Of a stretch of DNA of 64,000 bases, positions 46,834 through 58,235 are shown in pieces. Position 1 is the first letter of the stretch. The number at the start of each line of letters is the position of its first letter. The stretch is taken from NCBI GenBank assembly GCA_001600055.1, contig BCIV01000005.1, forward strand, positions 764,228 to 828,227, in the 5' to 3' direction. A program made the translations under genes and the position numbers. The notes beneath the pieces were generated by a model that had not been told where the DNA came from, made no database searches, and was given only the letters and a program-made list of their open reading frames with translations. Source of the DNA: Filobasidium wieringae. Lineage: Eukaryota; Basidiomycota; Tremellomycetes; Filobasidiales; Filobasidiaceae.

Positions 46834-49035
46834 TCATCCGGTATGTCTGAGCCATAGCAAATACCAAGTCGTGATAAAATACAGTATCCCCACGCGGACC
46901 CATACTGCCTGACCTATCTCGATCCAGTCCCACTTTCTCTCCCTTGTCAAGTTTGCTGGATTTCCATCGTGCGCGATAGCGTAACGGCGGTCGTTTTCTA
47001 TATTGTGTTTTGGCCGAGGAGAAACAGTCCCAGACGCTCTTCTATGGGAAGATCCTTTTTTGATATCGTCGGTATCCAACCTTGTTGATCTTTCAGGTAC
47101 GTTACTGGTGACCCATATCTGTATCGACCGAGAACATGCAGTTGTGCTCCCAATCACGATCCAAGCAAGGAGCAGGTCGTAGGTACCAATGTATCTCAAG
47201 CTGATATAGGTAGCAGGCCAGCAAATCGATTGTAGCGATAGCAAACGCAACAGGGTAGGTGTTAAGGAATAGAGTGTAAGCCATCGCTGAGCCAAGCCAG
47301 TTGTCAGCTCGAAGCAGAACATTCCGGTGAGAATAGCCTAAGAGTATAGATACTGGTCAATCTCCGATTTTACGGACCTCCGATTGAATGGACATACCCA
47401 AGGTAGCGCCAGGACAGCATCAACTCGAGCGTTGAGAATACCTTCTTGCCCATGTACGACTCGCCAAGCTAAAACCATACTGCCGACTACTGCAGGGATC
47501 ACGGCTAGCAGTCTCAGGCCAAACAGCAGAGTAGGTATTTTCGAACGTTCCCCGGATCGTGGACTTAGATCTCGTCTGATAGGAGGAGCTTCTTCCCAGA
47601 ACGATCTTGCTATCGACCAAGAAGATCCTTCCCGAGTGAAGGCAGGTGTAGCGGGGACCGATGAAATGAAGCTATCGCGATCCGGGCTAGTAGCGATGTC
47701 TTCTTCGTTCGGTGACATAACCAAGCCCAGACCCGCTTCCGGGCCTCGAGAAAAGGTCGGAACTTCAGCGTCACTTGTCGAAGCATAGCTTTCGGGACTG
47801 AATAGTGATGTTGAGCTCGAATACTGGCGATGGAGAGACTTTTTAGGCCGTAAAACCCTGTTTAATCCGTCGGCTATAAGCCCTGTTCTTTCAGATTTGT
47901 TCACTAAAGAATCCGTATTCTGACGTTGCTGTGCGTTCATGGACCTCCGTTTCCGAAGACTTGACGGCACTATTGATAACACAGCTTCCCCTGCCATGTA
48001 ATCATCACTCTCTTGCTGCTGATCTGCAAAGTTGCAATCCGCCAGGAACGCTCGATTGCGGAAGGCAGTTGGGCTGAGTTGATCCTTTGGAGGTGATGCA
48101 TACAAGTCTGGAGCTGAGCGTTGCCGACGACGTTTATACTTCTGCTGATCGGTAGTTTCCTCTGTGAGATCAACATGAGTCCGATTATATGGACTACTAG
48201 GCAGTGAGGTAGATGCGGATACAGGTGATATCGGGGAGAGAGAAGACAGGGATGATGTAGGAGAAGATGAAAGCGGGGAACCAGGGTTCGTCGGAGATGG
48301 TATGCCGTAGGCATGCGTAGGAGGAGAGCCAGAAGTCAGTCCTGCTCTCAGTTGGGCTGTCGGAGAAAGGTTGAGATTTGAAGGTGAAATCTGACTGAGA
48401 GGTAAAGGCGGAGATAGAGGATATCGGAGTGGTCTTGACCGAGTGATAGAAATTGGCCGACCAGGGATATCGGTTCTGACCGGGGATTGGGTTGCCGGCT
48501 GCGGTATGTCATTTCCCGTCCGTCCAGCAAGGAAAGCCTGGCCGTTTGCAGTCATGGACTCAGCCTGCGGGTTGGACAGCGATCTTTCTCGATGGATTGA
48601 TCTACCCGAAATGCTGCTTTCCCTCATCGAAGGTTTGTCTGGCTCATTAGCGACGGCAACCCTTCTTCCTATAGACATCCCGTTGTCTACCGCTGCAGCG
48701 CTAGCCTTGAAAGATTTGACCCTGCTCAAGCCAGATTTGTCGTTTGATTTTCTCCTTGTAGTAGGATTAGAGCTCCTGGCCAGCCTGTTGCTCTCAGTCT
48801 CAGCGGTAACGGTGGCTTCTCCACTGGATACGTCTGAATCATCCTGGACCATGTTGACCCTATCTTTCACCGTTTGACGGTTTCTCGTCTCCTTTTGGCC
48901 AGCTGGAATGATGGATGGAGTGTTGGAAGACGTTCCATAGCTATAAGGATGATGTATAGCGTATTGCCGTTCGTATGCATTGCCGTTTGAGGAAAGGTGC
49001 AGCAAGCCGTAACTTTCCAAGCTTGATGGCAGCAT
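46834..49035 (-). CDS. EOS1: EOS1-like ER membrane protein
   Basis: Two exons (49035-47398, 47337-46834) encode 713 aa. The first 500 residues are Ser/Pro-rich and disordered with basic patches (KYKRRRQRSAPDL). The C-terminal part has about four to five membrane segments: LLFGLRLLAVIPAVVGSMVL, AILTGMFCFELTTGLAQRWL, TLLRLLSLQSICWPATYISL, DLLLAWIVIGSTTA and WVRVGILYFITTWYLLWL. The order Arg-Trp-Leu-x-x-Tyr, then RLLSL and the D-L-L-L-x-W-I segment agrees with the Eos1 family, ER proteins linked to N-glycosylation and oxidative-stress tolerance in yeast. The long N-terminal arm is much larger than in yeast Eos1. The family assignment is by pattern, so other polytopic ER proteins remain possible. 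Confidence 0.72.
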
Positions 49036-50179
49036 TTCCTTGTGCTGGTTCCACGAGCCGGCTATCGTTCTAAGTCAGTTCTTATCGATCCATATCAAGT
49101 TGGCCGGTCGGAAGTGAGGTGCTATACACTACTGTTCAAATCTTGATGAAATGACGATTTGAGTATAGAGATCAGAGATCAAAGATCATGAGAGATCGAA
49201 CCTTATCCTTGCAAGGCCTTAGACTAATTAGATGCATCATATCAGAACTTCGGAGGAACGGTCAAAACGCATCAAACTTTTGGCACAATGCATGAGACGG
49301 ACGTACGGAAGCTTCGGAGATCATCGACATTGCAGCGTAGACATGTGGCCCTTTGAACCACAGATCTGACGACAGGCGTGTTCAGCAATCTGCCTGGGTA
49401 GATACTTGATCCAAGTCCTCCTGGGGACAGACGGCTGCTCCTTGGAGCTTTTGACGACACTGCCTTCCATAATTCTGTTAAGTTTCTTTTGCTGGTTTGC
49501 TCGGCCCATGTTTAGTTTCAATGTAATTGGAATGATTGTAGGATAGCTAGAGTAGTAGTATTGGCTATGCAAAGTGAAATAGAAGACTATTGATCGACTG
49601 AGAATGAAGCTAGTGTGAGTACTGGTGCAAGCTTGCGCCTCACCCGTTTCTTTGCGTAGGAAACGCTGGTTTTTCGGGCAAAAAGAAAAGCGCCTCCCGC
49701 GGATTGAACATATCACCTCGACATGATCAATGGTAACTCGATATCGACCTAAGCCAATTTCGTCCTTTTTTCGACTTGACGAGCCAACGGTCATCCGAAA
49801 AAACGATCGGATTGCAAAAAGGAACGCCCACAGCTGTACTTAGTACAACCTCGATAAATCGGTCGAACGCCTCTCCCCCAAACCGTGACCTCACGCATGC
49901 TGCTGCGGAGCAAAGGCCCGGAGACCCATGGGTTACTTGGATTGAGTTGGCTTCGACGCGCAACAAAAACATATATACACGCGTGAGCTGACTCTGTAGC
50001 AACCGGCCTTACCCGACTCCTACAGAGTTTCTCGATTACGCAGGTCGATAGTTTATCTCAGTCCCAGTCTCGATTGTTTTGGATACATTCAAGATATTCA
50101 GGAGCGCCCAGAGCGGTATAATAAAGTCGCAAGCTGTCCGCGAGACTCTCATAATCAGGATAGCAAGAAGGCCTAATCG
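49036..50179. other. Divergent promoter region with possible small gene
   Basis: This separates EOS1-like (minus) from the MFS gene (plus). Apart from the small minus-strand frame listed separately, nothing coding is supported. GT/AG pairs suggest leader introns but cannot be confirmed. Confidence 0.4.
49321..49509 (-). CDS. Possible 62-aa small protein
   Basis: An ATG-started frame (MGRANQQKKLNRIMEGSVVK) with a basic N terminus and a Cys-containing C terminus (HACRQICGSKGH). It sits between two genes that point away from each other, about 290 nt upstream of the EOS1-like start and on the same strand. It could be a real small gene or an upstream frame in that gene's leader. No family is recognised and the evidence is only length, position and composition. 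Confidence 0.25.
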   Translation of the reverse strand: MGRANQQKKLNRIMEGSVVKSSKEQPSVPRRTWIKYLPRQIAEHACRQICGSKGHMSTLQCR

Positions 50180-52543
50180 ATGGCAACTTCGTCCGAGCGG
50201 GCCCCCCTCTTACGAGCTACTTCAGCAACTCCGTCATACTGCGCAAACGACAGTAGTTTTACCAGATTCGCTGCAACAACGGCAGTAGCGGCATCCGCTG
50301 ACGGAGCTGCTGACCCCAGCCATGATCATCATGGTGTTGACGGGAGGAAGACGGGGGATGAAAAAATGAAAGGCATGAAGCTATATGTTCTGTTGATAGG
50401 TTTATGGGCATCAAACTTCGCGTTCGCGGCACAATCATCAGCTGTGCCTACTCTTGCCCCACGAATATCCTTAAGGTAGCGCATTTGATAAGATGAAGTC
50501 GCCATAAATCCGCGCTCATCGAACTTCATTGCAGCTTCTCTCACTCGGAGCTGGCTTCATACCTTGGATCGATATTTCCCTTGTTCTCTACAGCATTTAC
50601 ACCTGTATATGGAGCATTACTGGACAGCGTGGGCAGAAAGTCTGCCATGTCTGTAGCATGCATCACATTCGGTAAGTCTTGTTTCGTAGGTAATTCTTAC
50701 TTGGCTTATTTTGTCCAATCATTCCAGTAATTGGAACTCTGGCTTGTGGACTGAGCCCTTCTATGGGATGGCTCATTGCTGCACGAGCTGTTGCAGGCGC
50801 AGGTAAGATATACATTCTCCTACGAATGAGGATCATGTCCTGATCTCGATCGTTTGCCTGATTAAGGCGGAGCTGGCGTGCTGACCGTGTCATCCGTGAT
50901 CACTACCGATCTGACAAGTCTACGGGAAAGAGGCTACTATCAAGGTGAGTCTTTTCTATAGCTCTTAATATGGCCAAACGGCGATCTGATATTATAAGGA
51001 CCAAATCAATAGGACTCATGATGATCATTTTCGGTCTTGGAGCTAGTCTGGGGGGACCAGTAGCGGGCTGGCTATCAGATAATTACTCATGGGCTTGGGC
51101 GTTTTATGCACAGGTGAGTCCGATGATCCTTCTTATCCTTCTTGAGATACTGATGATTCAGGTGCATCCAGATCCCGTTCTTGGTGTTCTCCCTCACTAT
51201 CATTCTCCTCTACTTGCCCACTCCACCATCAGAAACCAAACAGCCTACCCTACTAAAAGCAGCAAAAGAATTTGATACGCTCGGTACCTTTTTGCTTCTT
51301 GGGTCGATATCGTTTCTTCTGCTAGGCTTCTCGAATCATACGGCCTCACTCTATCCTTGGTCTGATATACGCGTCTGGGGACTGTTGCTAGCTTTTGCTT
51401 CATCCATGATCATCTTCATTGGATTCGAAGGGAAAGTCGCGAAACATCCGATCGTTCCGCTGCATCTTTTCAAGGGCCAGACTCTACCGTGCCTGTATAT
51501 CAGCAACTTTACGTTGAGCGTAGCAGCCCAGACTTTCGTAAGTTGACACTTCCAACTCGGTTACAAACGATCATCACTGACTAACCGAATTCAACGTTTC
51601 AGCTATTCCACATGTGAGCTTATAGCCGTTGCCTTATACCGGTAATGAAACTGACTATTTGCTCATATCATCTTACAGACCTATATTCTTCACATCTGTA
51701 CTGGAGACGACATCGGCAGTGGCCGGAGCACATCTCCTGCCTAACAGCATCGGTCTTGCCTTGGGGTCTCTTCTAGCAGGACAGATCATCAAGAAAACTG
51801 GAAAATATACCACATTATCGGCAATCGGTCTAGCAATGCCAATCTTGGGGATATATTCTGCTTCGAAGTGGAGCGAGAAAACGCCTGAATGGGCTTATTG
51901 GGCAGCAGTGTTCCCGGCAGGATTGGGATACTCGATTTTCTTGTGTTGTGGACTAGGTAGGTTCGATCTCAGACGAGATCTGGCCTTTAACTGATATATG
52001 CCTGCTGTTTAGTCGCATTGATTGCATCGGTTGAACCGGAAAACATGCCAATCGCTACCTCGCTGCTTTACACCTTCCGATCTCTCGGGACAACCGCAGG
52101 TATTGCCCTCAGCGCTTCCTTACAGCAAGGTCAGTCAATTGGCGTCGCTAATTTCGTGTCACCTACGTGGACTGAACATGTTTGCGTCGGCAGCCATCTA
52201 CGTTCACGATCTCAGAGACGTCTTGTCTGATTGGCCAGGCAGAGAACAGGTTAGTCTTCTACCGTAGCTTGTGATCAAATCAGTACTGAACCCCATGTTT
52301 CAGATCATCAACGACATACTGCATGCCAAGTCTGCTATCGAGCGGTTGCCAACTGTTTTGCAAGCACAAGTAGAGGTGGCTCTTGCTACAAGCATCTCCT
52401 GGACCTTTATTGCAGGCAGCATTGCAGCGTTCCTGTGCCTGCTATCCAGCCTGCCTATCAGGGAAAAGGACCTTCAAGGTGAAGGAGGTAGGAAGGACAA
52501 GCGCAAGGTAGATCCTGAGCAAGGAACTGCAATAGATGTATAA
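50180..52543 (+). CDS. MFS transporter, VBA/FNX1-like
   Basis: Several short introns interrupt the gene, whose product is about 570 aa. A hydrophilic N terminus (SSERAPLLRA, a dileucine-like acidic/LL context seen in vacuolar proteins) precedes the first membrane helix (LYVLLIGLWASNFAFAA). The loop motif GALLDSVGRKSAM is the MFS motif A. VAGAGGAGVLTVSSVITTDL and GLMMIIFGLGASLGGPVAG resemble motif C of the DHA2 drug:H+ antiporter family with 14 helices. Fungal homologs (FNX1, VBA1-3) move basic amino acids into the vacuole or act in multidrug resistance. The substrate is unknown here. The stop lies 35 nt from that of the convergent Gemin2 gene. Confidence 0.88.
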
Positions 52544-52578
52544 GTGATGCAATTTATACCCTGAGGTCAACTCATGTG

Positions 52579-54019
52579 TCATGTACGATACAATTTCGCT
52601 AGAAAATTTTCAGCATCGATTGGCAGATCCTTCTGCGCCCACCCTATAGCGATTGCACGATGTATGATCCAACAGGAATTGCGCATCTCTTCTTGCTCTT
52701 TCGTCACTCCTTGTCCGTCCCGGCCAATCTTACCCGATAGGACCTGCCATTTTACAATCAGAAGGCACGTTTTGGCTATGTTTCGGATGTCCGCCATTTC
52801 GCTGGGGGGGATGTAGTCCTCTAGGAATAGTATAAGAGAGAAGAGCCATCGAGCATGATGCTGCGTAAGAGGGAGGTGGTCTGGTTGCTGCGATATTGCT
52901 GATGACGATCCGGGTTGTGTTTCGAGGAAGTTGACAGGTCGATCGAGCGCTCTGGCTTTGTCGAATATATAGCTGTTAAGACTATTCAAGGCGACATATA
53001 TAGACTCCTGTGAGAATTGGGTGCCGTGTCAGAATAAAGCCGAATACGAACCATTTCATGACATGCCAAGGACTTACTTGATCACAGCTAGCAAGTACCG
53101 GCAGCTCGGGATCTTGGGGGATATGTTTCGGCAACAAAGGCTCGAATGTGTAGTTTCCATCGCTATTTACCGTATCTTCCTCTTCAGCTTGCTCTTGTTT
53201 GTCTTCAACCACATTTGTGCTGGACACCGTTACCTGCACAACAGGCGAGGCCTCATTCATCATCGCTTCTTCATCATCCCAATCAGGTTGGACTGGTAGA
53301 GGTATATTGGGTGTAGAAGATGGTCCGCTTGCAGCATTTTTGAGTGACTAAGACAAACAATCAGGACACGTTTTTCGATAGTGCAACGTGAAGGTACCTT
53401 GTGCGTTCTCTTCCTCTTGACTCCGTTGATATAGGCCATCCATTCCGTTTCAGAGCGAGAAGATGATGGGAACGCTCTATCTCTTCTCTGTCCCTCTGTC
53501 TTGATAGTCTTCTGTAACTCTGGTAGTCTCTCCCTCAAGTTCTTGAATCAAGAAATGATGAATAGGATGTCCGGCAAGATTTAGGCAGTGACTTACCTTT
53601 CGATAGGAGAGAAAGTGTGCATCGAACCCGACAGACCAAGACTCTTTGGGCAAAGCGGGAGGTCTAGATGGTCTTGCCTGGAACGTCTTGACTTGTTCAG
53701 CTTGCGGTTTTACAACTTCGAAAGGGCCAGTATGAGAAGAAGGAAATGGGACGGTCTTGGTGAAAGGTAAAGAGTTGGCTTCTCTCCTAATAACACGTCA
53801 AGCGATCACAATAACAAATGCTTTTCACGGTCAGACCCCGACTTACTGTATAATTGCCAGATACGACGCTCCGTCTGTCGGCACAATGTCGATATCGCTG
53901 TCTATCTTTGCTACAGGAAGACACCCAAAGCCTGACGAATTGACAGCTTCTTGAGGTCCATCCGGAGAGATTTCGTCCTCCACTTCGGATTCATCAATCC
54001 GGTCTTCACAAGGGAGCAT
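52579..54019 (-). CDS. Gemin2/BRR1-like snRNP assembly factor
   Basis: Exons 54019-53847, 53786-53597, 53541-53398, 53347-53078 and 53007-52579 encode 401 aa. The N-terminal GFGCLPVAKID and PTDGASYLAIIQREA match the Gemin2 start (LPV..P.. GEEYL..VR.EA). The C-terminal helical domain ESIYVALNSLNSYIF, HHARWLFSLILFLEDYIPP, ADIRNIAKTCLLIVKWQVL matches the Gemin2/SIP1 fold. In the SMN complex Gemin2 holds five Sm proteins during snRNP assembly. The middle is acidic and low complexity. It lies about 1.4 kb from the coilin gene, the other snRNP/Cajal-body protein in this window; whether this pairing is meaningful is unknown. Confidence 0.8.
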
Positions 54020-54340
54020 GATGGGGTTTCGGACGTTGGAGGCCAGTTAAGACTACGTTGGTACCACCACTCCTATGGCCGTGAAGCCTGTAGCTTGTAG
54101 CCTGATCGATGTGAATAGCAGTCGTTGCACTCTGCTGATCGACGGCAGCTCAAGGCCACGATTACGTAAAGGATCACCGTAGGCGATACAAGCTAAGAAG
54201 CACCGGTGAGCGATCAATCATCAGCTTTCGCAACTATCACGACTACTTACTACTGACTACTGACCACGTCTACTACACTCTAGATATAATACCAGCCTCT
54301 TCCCTTCAATAGCTTTATATCGTATATCCTCACCTATACC
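54020..54340. promoter_or_regulatory. Divergent promoter, Gemin2 / family member 5
   Basis: 321 bp lie between divergent starts. No specific element is recognised beyond an AT-rich stretch (TATATCGTATATCC, about 54316-54329) just before the plus-strand start. Confidence 0.4.
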
Positions 54341-55179
54341 ATGGTCCGAGCACGGCAGCTCAGGCGCAAAGGAGCGAGGAAGACTGTTCTCGGGAAGGCC
54401 AAGGCTTTTCTAACCTCACTCACCACTCGCTCCATCGTCAAAGCCACAGCATTCCCCTCTTGGGCTTCCCCGCTCTCCAACCGCAAGGCTATCATGGCTT
54501 GCCGGGAGGTATTCCCTGGCAACAAACCTCTAGTCAGTGAATACTGTACCAAAGATGTGAAGGGGGTCTTCCACTACAAGCCTGTTGCCATCTTTCGCTT
54601 GCTGAAGACCTTGAAGACTCCTATCAATGCAAGGAGCAACGCACAATCTCCTCATCTATATGCAGCCATTGCCATGATCAAGGATCTTGAGGAAAAAGAA
54701 CTTCAGACAGCAGGATCAACCCAAATGGAGATGCCAAAACACATGATGCCCCTATATGCCACCATGCTCAACGAGTCACAATCACAAGCGTCGAAAGCCA
54801 CAGTGAAACTAGAGTTCCCTTCGAACGTCAAGCCATTTACCCTCAAGCCCGCAGACGTAGATGTTATGAAGAAAGCTGAACAGTATGTACCGAGCGCAAT
54901 CCTTATTGTCTGAACGTTCCTAGATACTAACCGTTCTTTGGCTTCTACAGATTGGCTAGAGCTATCCACCTTCCCAAACCGAAACTGCAGGAGTATCTGA
55001 CATCCGTCCGGCAGGAGAACCGTCGGGAGAGGCAGCGTCGAGAGAAGCAGATCCCAGCCCGTCAGAGGGAGAAGCAAATCTCAGCCCGTCAGGGAGAGAA
55101 GAGGGGACGGGCTGAGAAGAGGGCAGGAAGGGAACGACCCTTTCAGCAGGTCTACGTCGAGGTTCCAAGGATGTTGTAG
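54341..55179 (+). CDS. Orphan family protein, divergent member 5
   Basis: Exons 54341-54882 and 54951-55179 encode 256 aa. The N terminus is strongly basic (MVRARQLRRKGARK). A core like that of the genes at 16438-24682 follows: KGVFHYKPVAIFRLLKTLKT (residues 74-93), PHLYAAIAMIKDL (104-116), MPKHMMPLYATMLNESQSQA (131-150), and ADVDVMKKAEQLARAI. The C terminus is an Arg/Lys/Glu/Gln repeat (REKQIPARQREKQISARQGE) that looks helical. The similarity is in block order and key positions (G-(V/I)-F-H-x-x-P, P-H, M-P-x-x-x-x-P-L-Y), not in high identity. Its single intron (phase 2, late) differs from that of its relatives. Function unknown; the basic ends might bind nucleic acid (inference). Confidence 0.7.
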
Positions 55180-55395
55180 CAGGACCTAGTGTAAGTTGGC
55201 CGCTCTCCACTTTCGACCGAGATTGACACGGTTTCTGTTCCTAGGGACCGAACGCGTAAAACCCCTATTTTCGACAAAATCGAAACACGGTCACATCGAT
55301 CGAGAGCCTTGAGAGAGCGGAATGATGTCACTTGAAAGAAGCGACTCGGAACATTGTATACTATCTTATCTCTTGAACTGTATACAATACAAGAA

Positions 55396-57462
55396 TCATT
55401 GAATCTGACGGTACCCCAGCTGCAGAATTTCCACGATAGACAATTCCGACGGGATTACTTGTTGTTGTTCTTGATCAGGGATATCTCCCTCATCACCTGG
55501 CAACAGCTCTTCTGGCCGTGATAATGGAGTGAGACGATATAACGATTGATCCAATGCTTCGATACGAGCTAGTTTGACTTGCATCTCTGGCTGCCAATTC
55601 GACATATTCAGCTCGAGAGTCTGAAGGCAAAAATCAGCATTCTCTAGTCTTTACTTCAAGATCGGGGAACACTGACCTCGTATCCAACGATGCTGCCCTC
55701 ACCGAGACTCCGAAGTGATTCGCGATCAAGCGGGGGCCGGTCTCGAAACACGGCTATCGCTGCCGCCCATTGCTCCCTGCTCAGCTCTCCTTGCTTCGGA
55801 AGACTGGAAAGGCTGTTCGAGAGACCATGCAGATCAGTCTCTGACGGTCCGCTGGCAGAGTCAGCCTCCTGTTGGCGAGCTTGTATTCGTTTTAATTGCC
55901 TCCGGATATCCTTCATGGCTTCTTGCCTGCTCTCTACCTGGAACCACCGTTGAGTGACGACACAGTTCGAAGCGAGATTGTGCATGCGACTAGGAGGAAG
56001 GGGAGGGAGCAGGACAGTGTCGGGTCGGCGGGAAGTTTGAGGTTTGTTGTTAGATTGAACCGACTGACGGCGGAGAGCTGCCTCAGCTGGTATAGACGGT
56101 AAAGTAGATATGGACGGTTCTTCATTGGAAGTCGCCACTTCAGCATGCCTGAGTTGGGTGGAGCCGATCTCCTCTGCGTTCTTCTCCTCGAATACGATCT
56201 TTTTGCCAGTCACACCTTCCATATTTCTGAGGAAGCCTTTCTTCTTGTTCTTGTTAGCCATCCCCTGAGGTAACGGTGTACCAGTACTTGTCTGCGGAAC
56301 GGTAATCATTCTCATGGCACCCTCAGCCGTATTGGAAACCGGTCGTGGAGAGAGATGCGCGAGAGCGGGCGGTTTTTCCGTGGATTTGGCTCTGTCCCGG
56401 TGAGCCCTCCGTCGGAGGTTTCGTTCCCGAGTGGATTTCTTGCCTTGCCCTGGCGGTACGTTGTGTTCGCTAATGAGGCAGCGATGAGCTTGTGTAATAA
56501 TCGATAATGAGATTGAGACTCACGAAGGTCTGTCTATGGTGGGAAATATGTGACCTAGATTGTTTGAACCACCGTTAATACTGCTTGCTCTCGCAGCGAT
56601 ATTTGGAAGGCTGGGGGCAAGATCCTTGACGGTCGGCATGGTCTCAGGCCTAGATTGCGAGGCATTGCTTGAGGAAGATGCAGATGAAGAGGTCGGGGAG
56701 GACGAAGATGACGAAGAGGAGGAGGAAGAGGAGGAGGAAGAGGAGGAGGAAGAGGAGGAGGAAGACGAGGAGGAAGAGGAGGTGGAGGTACTAGAGGAGA
56801 CAGATTCACTCCGCACTCGCAATGGCGGCGGTCGGCTAGGTAGGGGCAGGGGCAGTGTCTTTTTCTGGATGACGACCTCTTTAGCTGGTTTGGCAGGAAC
56901 ATCACTCTTCCTGACGACTGTCTCTTTCCCAGTTTTAGCCTTTCCTTTTTTCCTTGGTTTCTCGGGTTCGTCCTTCGATCCTGATTTGGACTTCTTGATC
57001 TTGATCTGAATTGCTGGTTCAAGCTTCCGTCTCTTCGTTACCGAAGGCGACACTGTAACATTCGAAAAGGCGTTAGACTAGCATCGTATACAAGATCAGA
57101 CCAAGCTTACATGCGTCTGACCTGACTCTCTTTGATCCCACCCTCTGATCGGACTCTCTTAGCTTTATGCTAGTGCAAAATCAGTAAATCGTTGATCGGT
57201 AACTGTCTCAACATTCCCTTTGGCATGCTCACCTGATAACATCCTTCTCTGTGTCTAGAACACTCAGATCACTCTCATCGAGGAGTTCGAATCCTTCAAC
57301 CTGCAGGATGATATTCTTGCTCTTGTAATGGCCTTGTACCAGCACGGATAGGTCGTGTGTAAGACCGTATTTGAGCTGCTGGATAGTTGTGACCGAGGGC
57401 TTCACGGGGTACCATGCCTTTAATTTAGCGAGAGGTAGCTCAGTAGAAATCCTGACCCGCAT
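55396..57462 (-). CDS. Coilin
   Basis: Exons 57462-57233, 57169-57111, 57052-56524, 56469-55677 and 55620-55396 encode 611 aa. The N terminus is a ubiquitin-like coilin domain: MRVRISTELPLAKLKAWYPV, QQLKYGLTHDLSVLVQGHY, VEGFELLDESDLSVLDTEKD. Next are Lys-rich nuclear-localisation-like stretches (KRRKLEPAIQIKIKKSKS) and an uninterrupted Ser tract at about 56700-56790. A basic region follows (GQGKKSTRERNLRRRAHRDR). The C terminus has a Tudor-like start GSIVGYETLELN, then WQPEMQVKLARIEALDQSLY. This domain order (ubiquitin-like, basic disordered middle, atypical Tudor) is that of coilin, the scaffold of Cajal bodies. Coilin is absent from budding and fission yeast but known in some other fungi. 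Confidence 0.82.
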
Positions 57463-57791
57463 ATCTGCAAGGCTGTGACGTTTATAGCCCTAATTATCCA
57501 GACTGACTTCATCTCAACCCTGAACGACGAAGCTGATGACCTGAGCTCAACGTCTTTCTACCAAGAAATGTCGAGAACGCATAGAAACCCAAACTCATTT
57601 CTTCCCTAGTTTGTCGATCGAAGACAGTTCCTTCATGTGTCCTTGCTTCTCGGTGGTAGTTAGCCAACCATCACTGAGAACTCTGCGAGTCTTGCACAGA
57701 AGCTGTCGAGTCAGTAAGTCAACGCTGAATCCCACCCCCATCCAACCTGAAATGTAACTCACTCATGACGGGCTCGTCGATCTTAGTAGCA
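57463..57791. promoter_or_regulatory. Bidirectional promoter, coilin / uS14m
   Basis: 329 bp separate two divergent start codons, so both promoters overlap or abut. A GTAAGT..CTTAG pair (57716-57786) just before the uS14m start may be a leader intron. Confidence 0.5.
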
Positions 57792-58235
57792 ATGGGAGCT
57801 AAATCTCAAATCCTTCGGGACGCTCGTTTACGGTTCTCGGTCGAGGCCAACGAAGTCAAACGAAGAGCTCTCCTCTACATTGCCAGAAATACCACTCTCG
57901 AAAGCCAGGTCAGACATCGTGCGCAGTTGCAGTTGGCCAACATGGAGGGAAGCACGAGACCGGGCCGGGTCAGCAATAGGTGTACAGAAACGGGTCGAGG
58001 ACGAGGTCAGTCTCAGCAACCAGTCTATTGGCATGAGGATCTAATTCGCTCATCCAACTCTGAATTTGCTCAAAGGAATCATGAGCCAGTTTGGTCTTTG
58101 TAGAGTAAGTATCAGAACGCTTGGATCTGACTTATCGATTCCTAATTTTCTACCATGTGATTCGTCTCTCAGTATCAATTCCGCCTCAAGGCATTGAACG
58201 GGGAACTCAGTGGGGTCCAGAAGTCCAGCTGGTAG
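57792..58235 (+). CDS. MRP2: Mitochondrial ribosomal protein uS14m
   Basis: Exons 57792-58005, 58076-58104 and 58173-58235 encode 101 aa. NEVKRRALLYIARNTTLESQ, HRAQLQLANMEGSTRPGR, NRCTETGRGRG and the C-terminal FRLKALNGELSGVQKSSW are diagnostic of the bacterial-type S14 protein in mitochondria. It is a component of the small mitoribosomal subunit head. An in-frame ATG at 57765 would add nine residues (MTGSSILVA). I prefer 57792 because MGAKSQILRDARLR aligns with the usual start. There is no cleavable-looking presequence, as is common for this family. Confidence 0.92.

Noticed and set aside
57275..57300. GTTCGAATCC, a tRNA B-box-like match
   Set aside because: It falls inside coilin exon 1 and no A-box or cloverleaf can be formed around it; no intact tRNA gene was found in the window.
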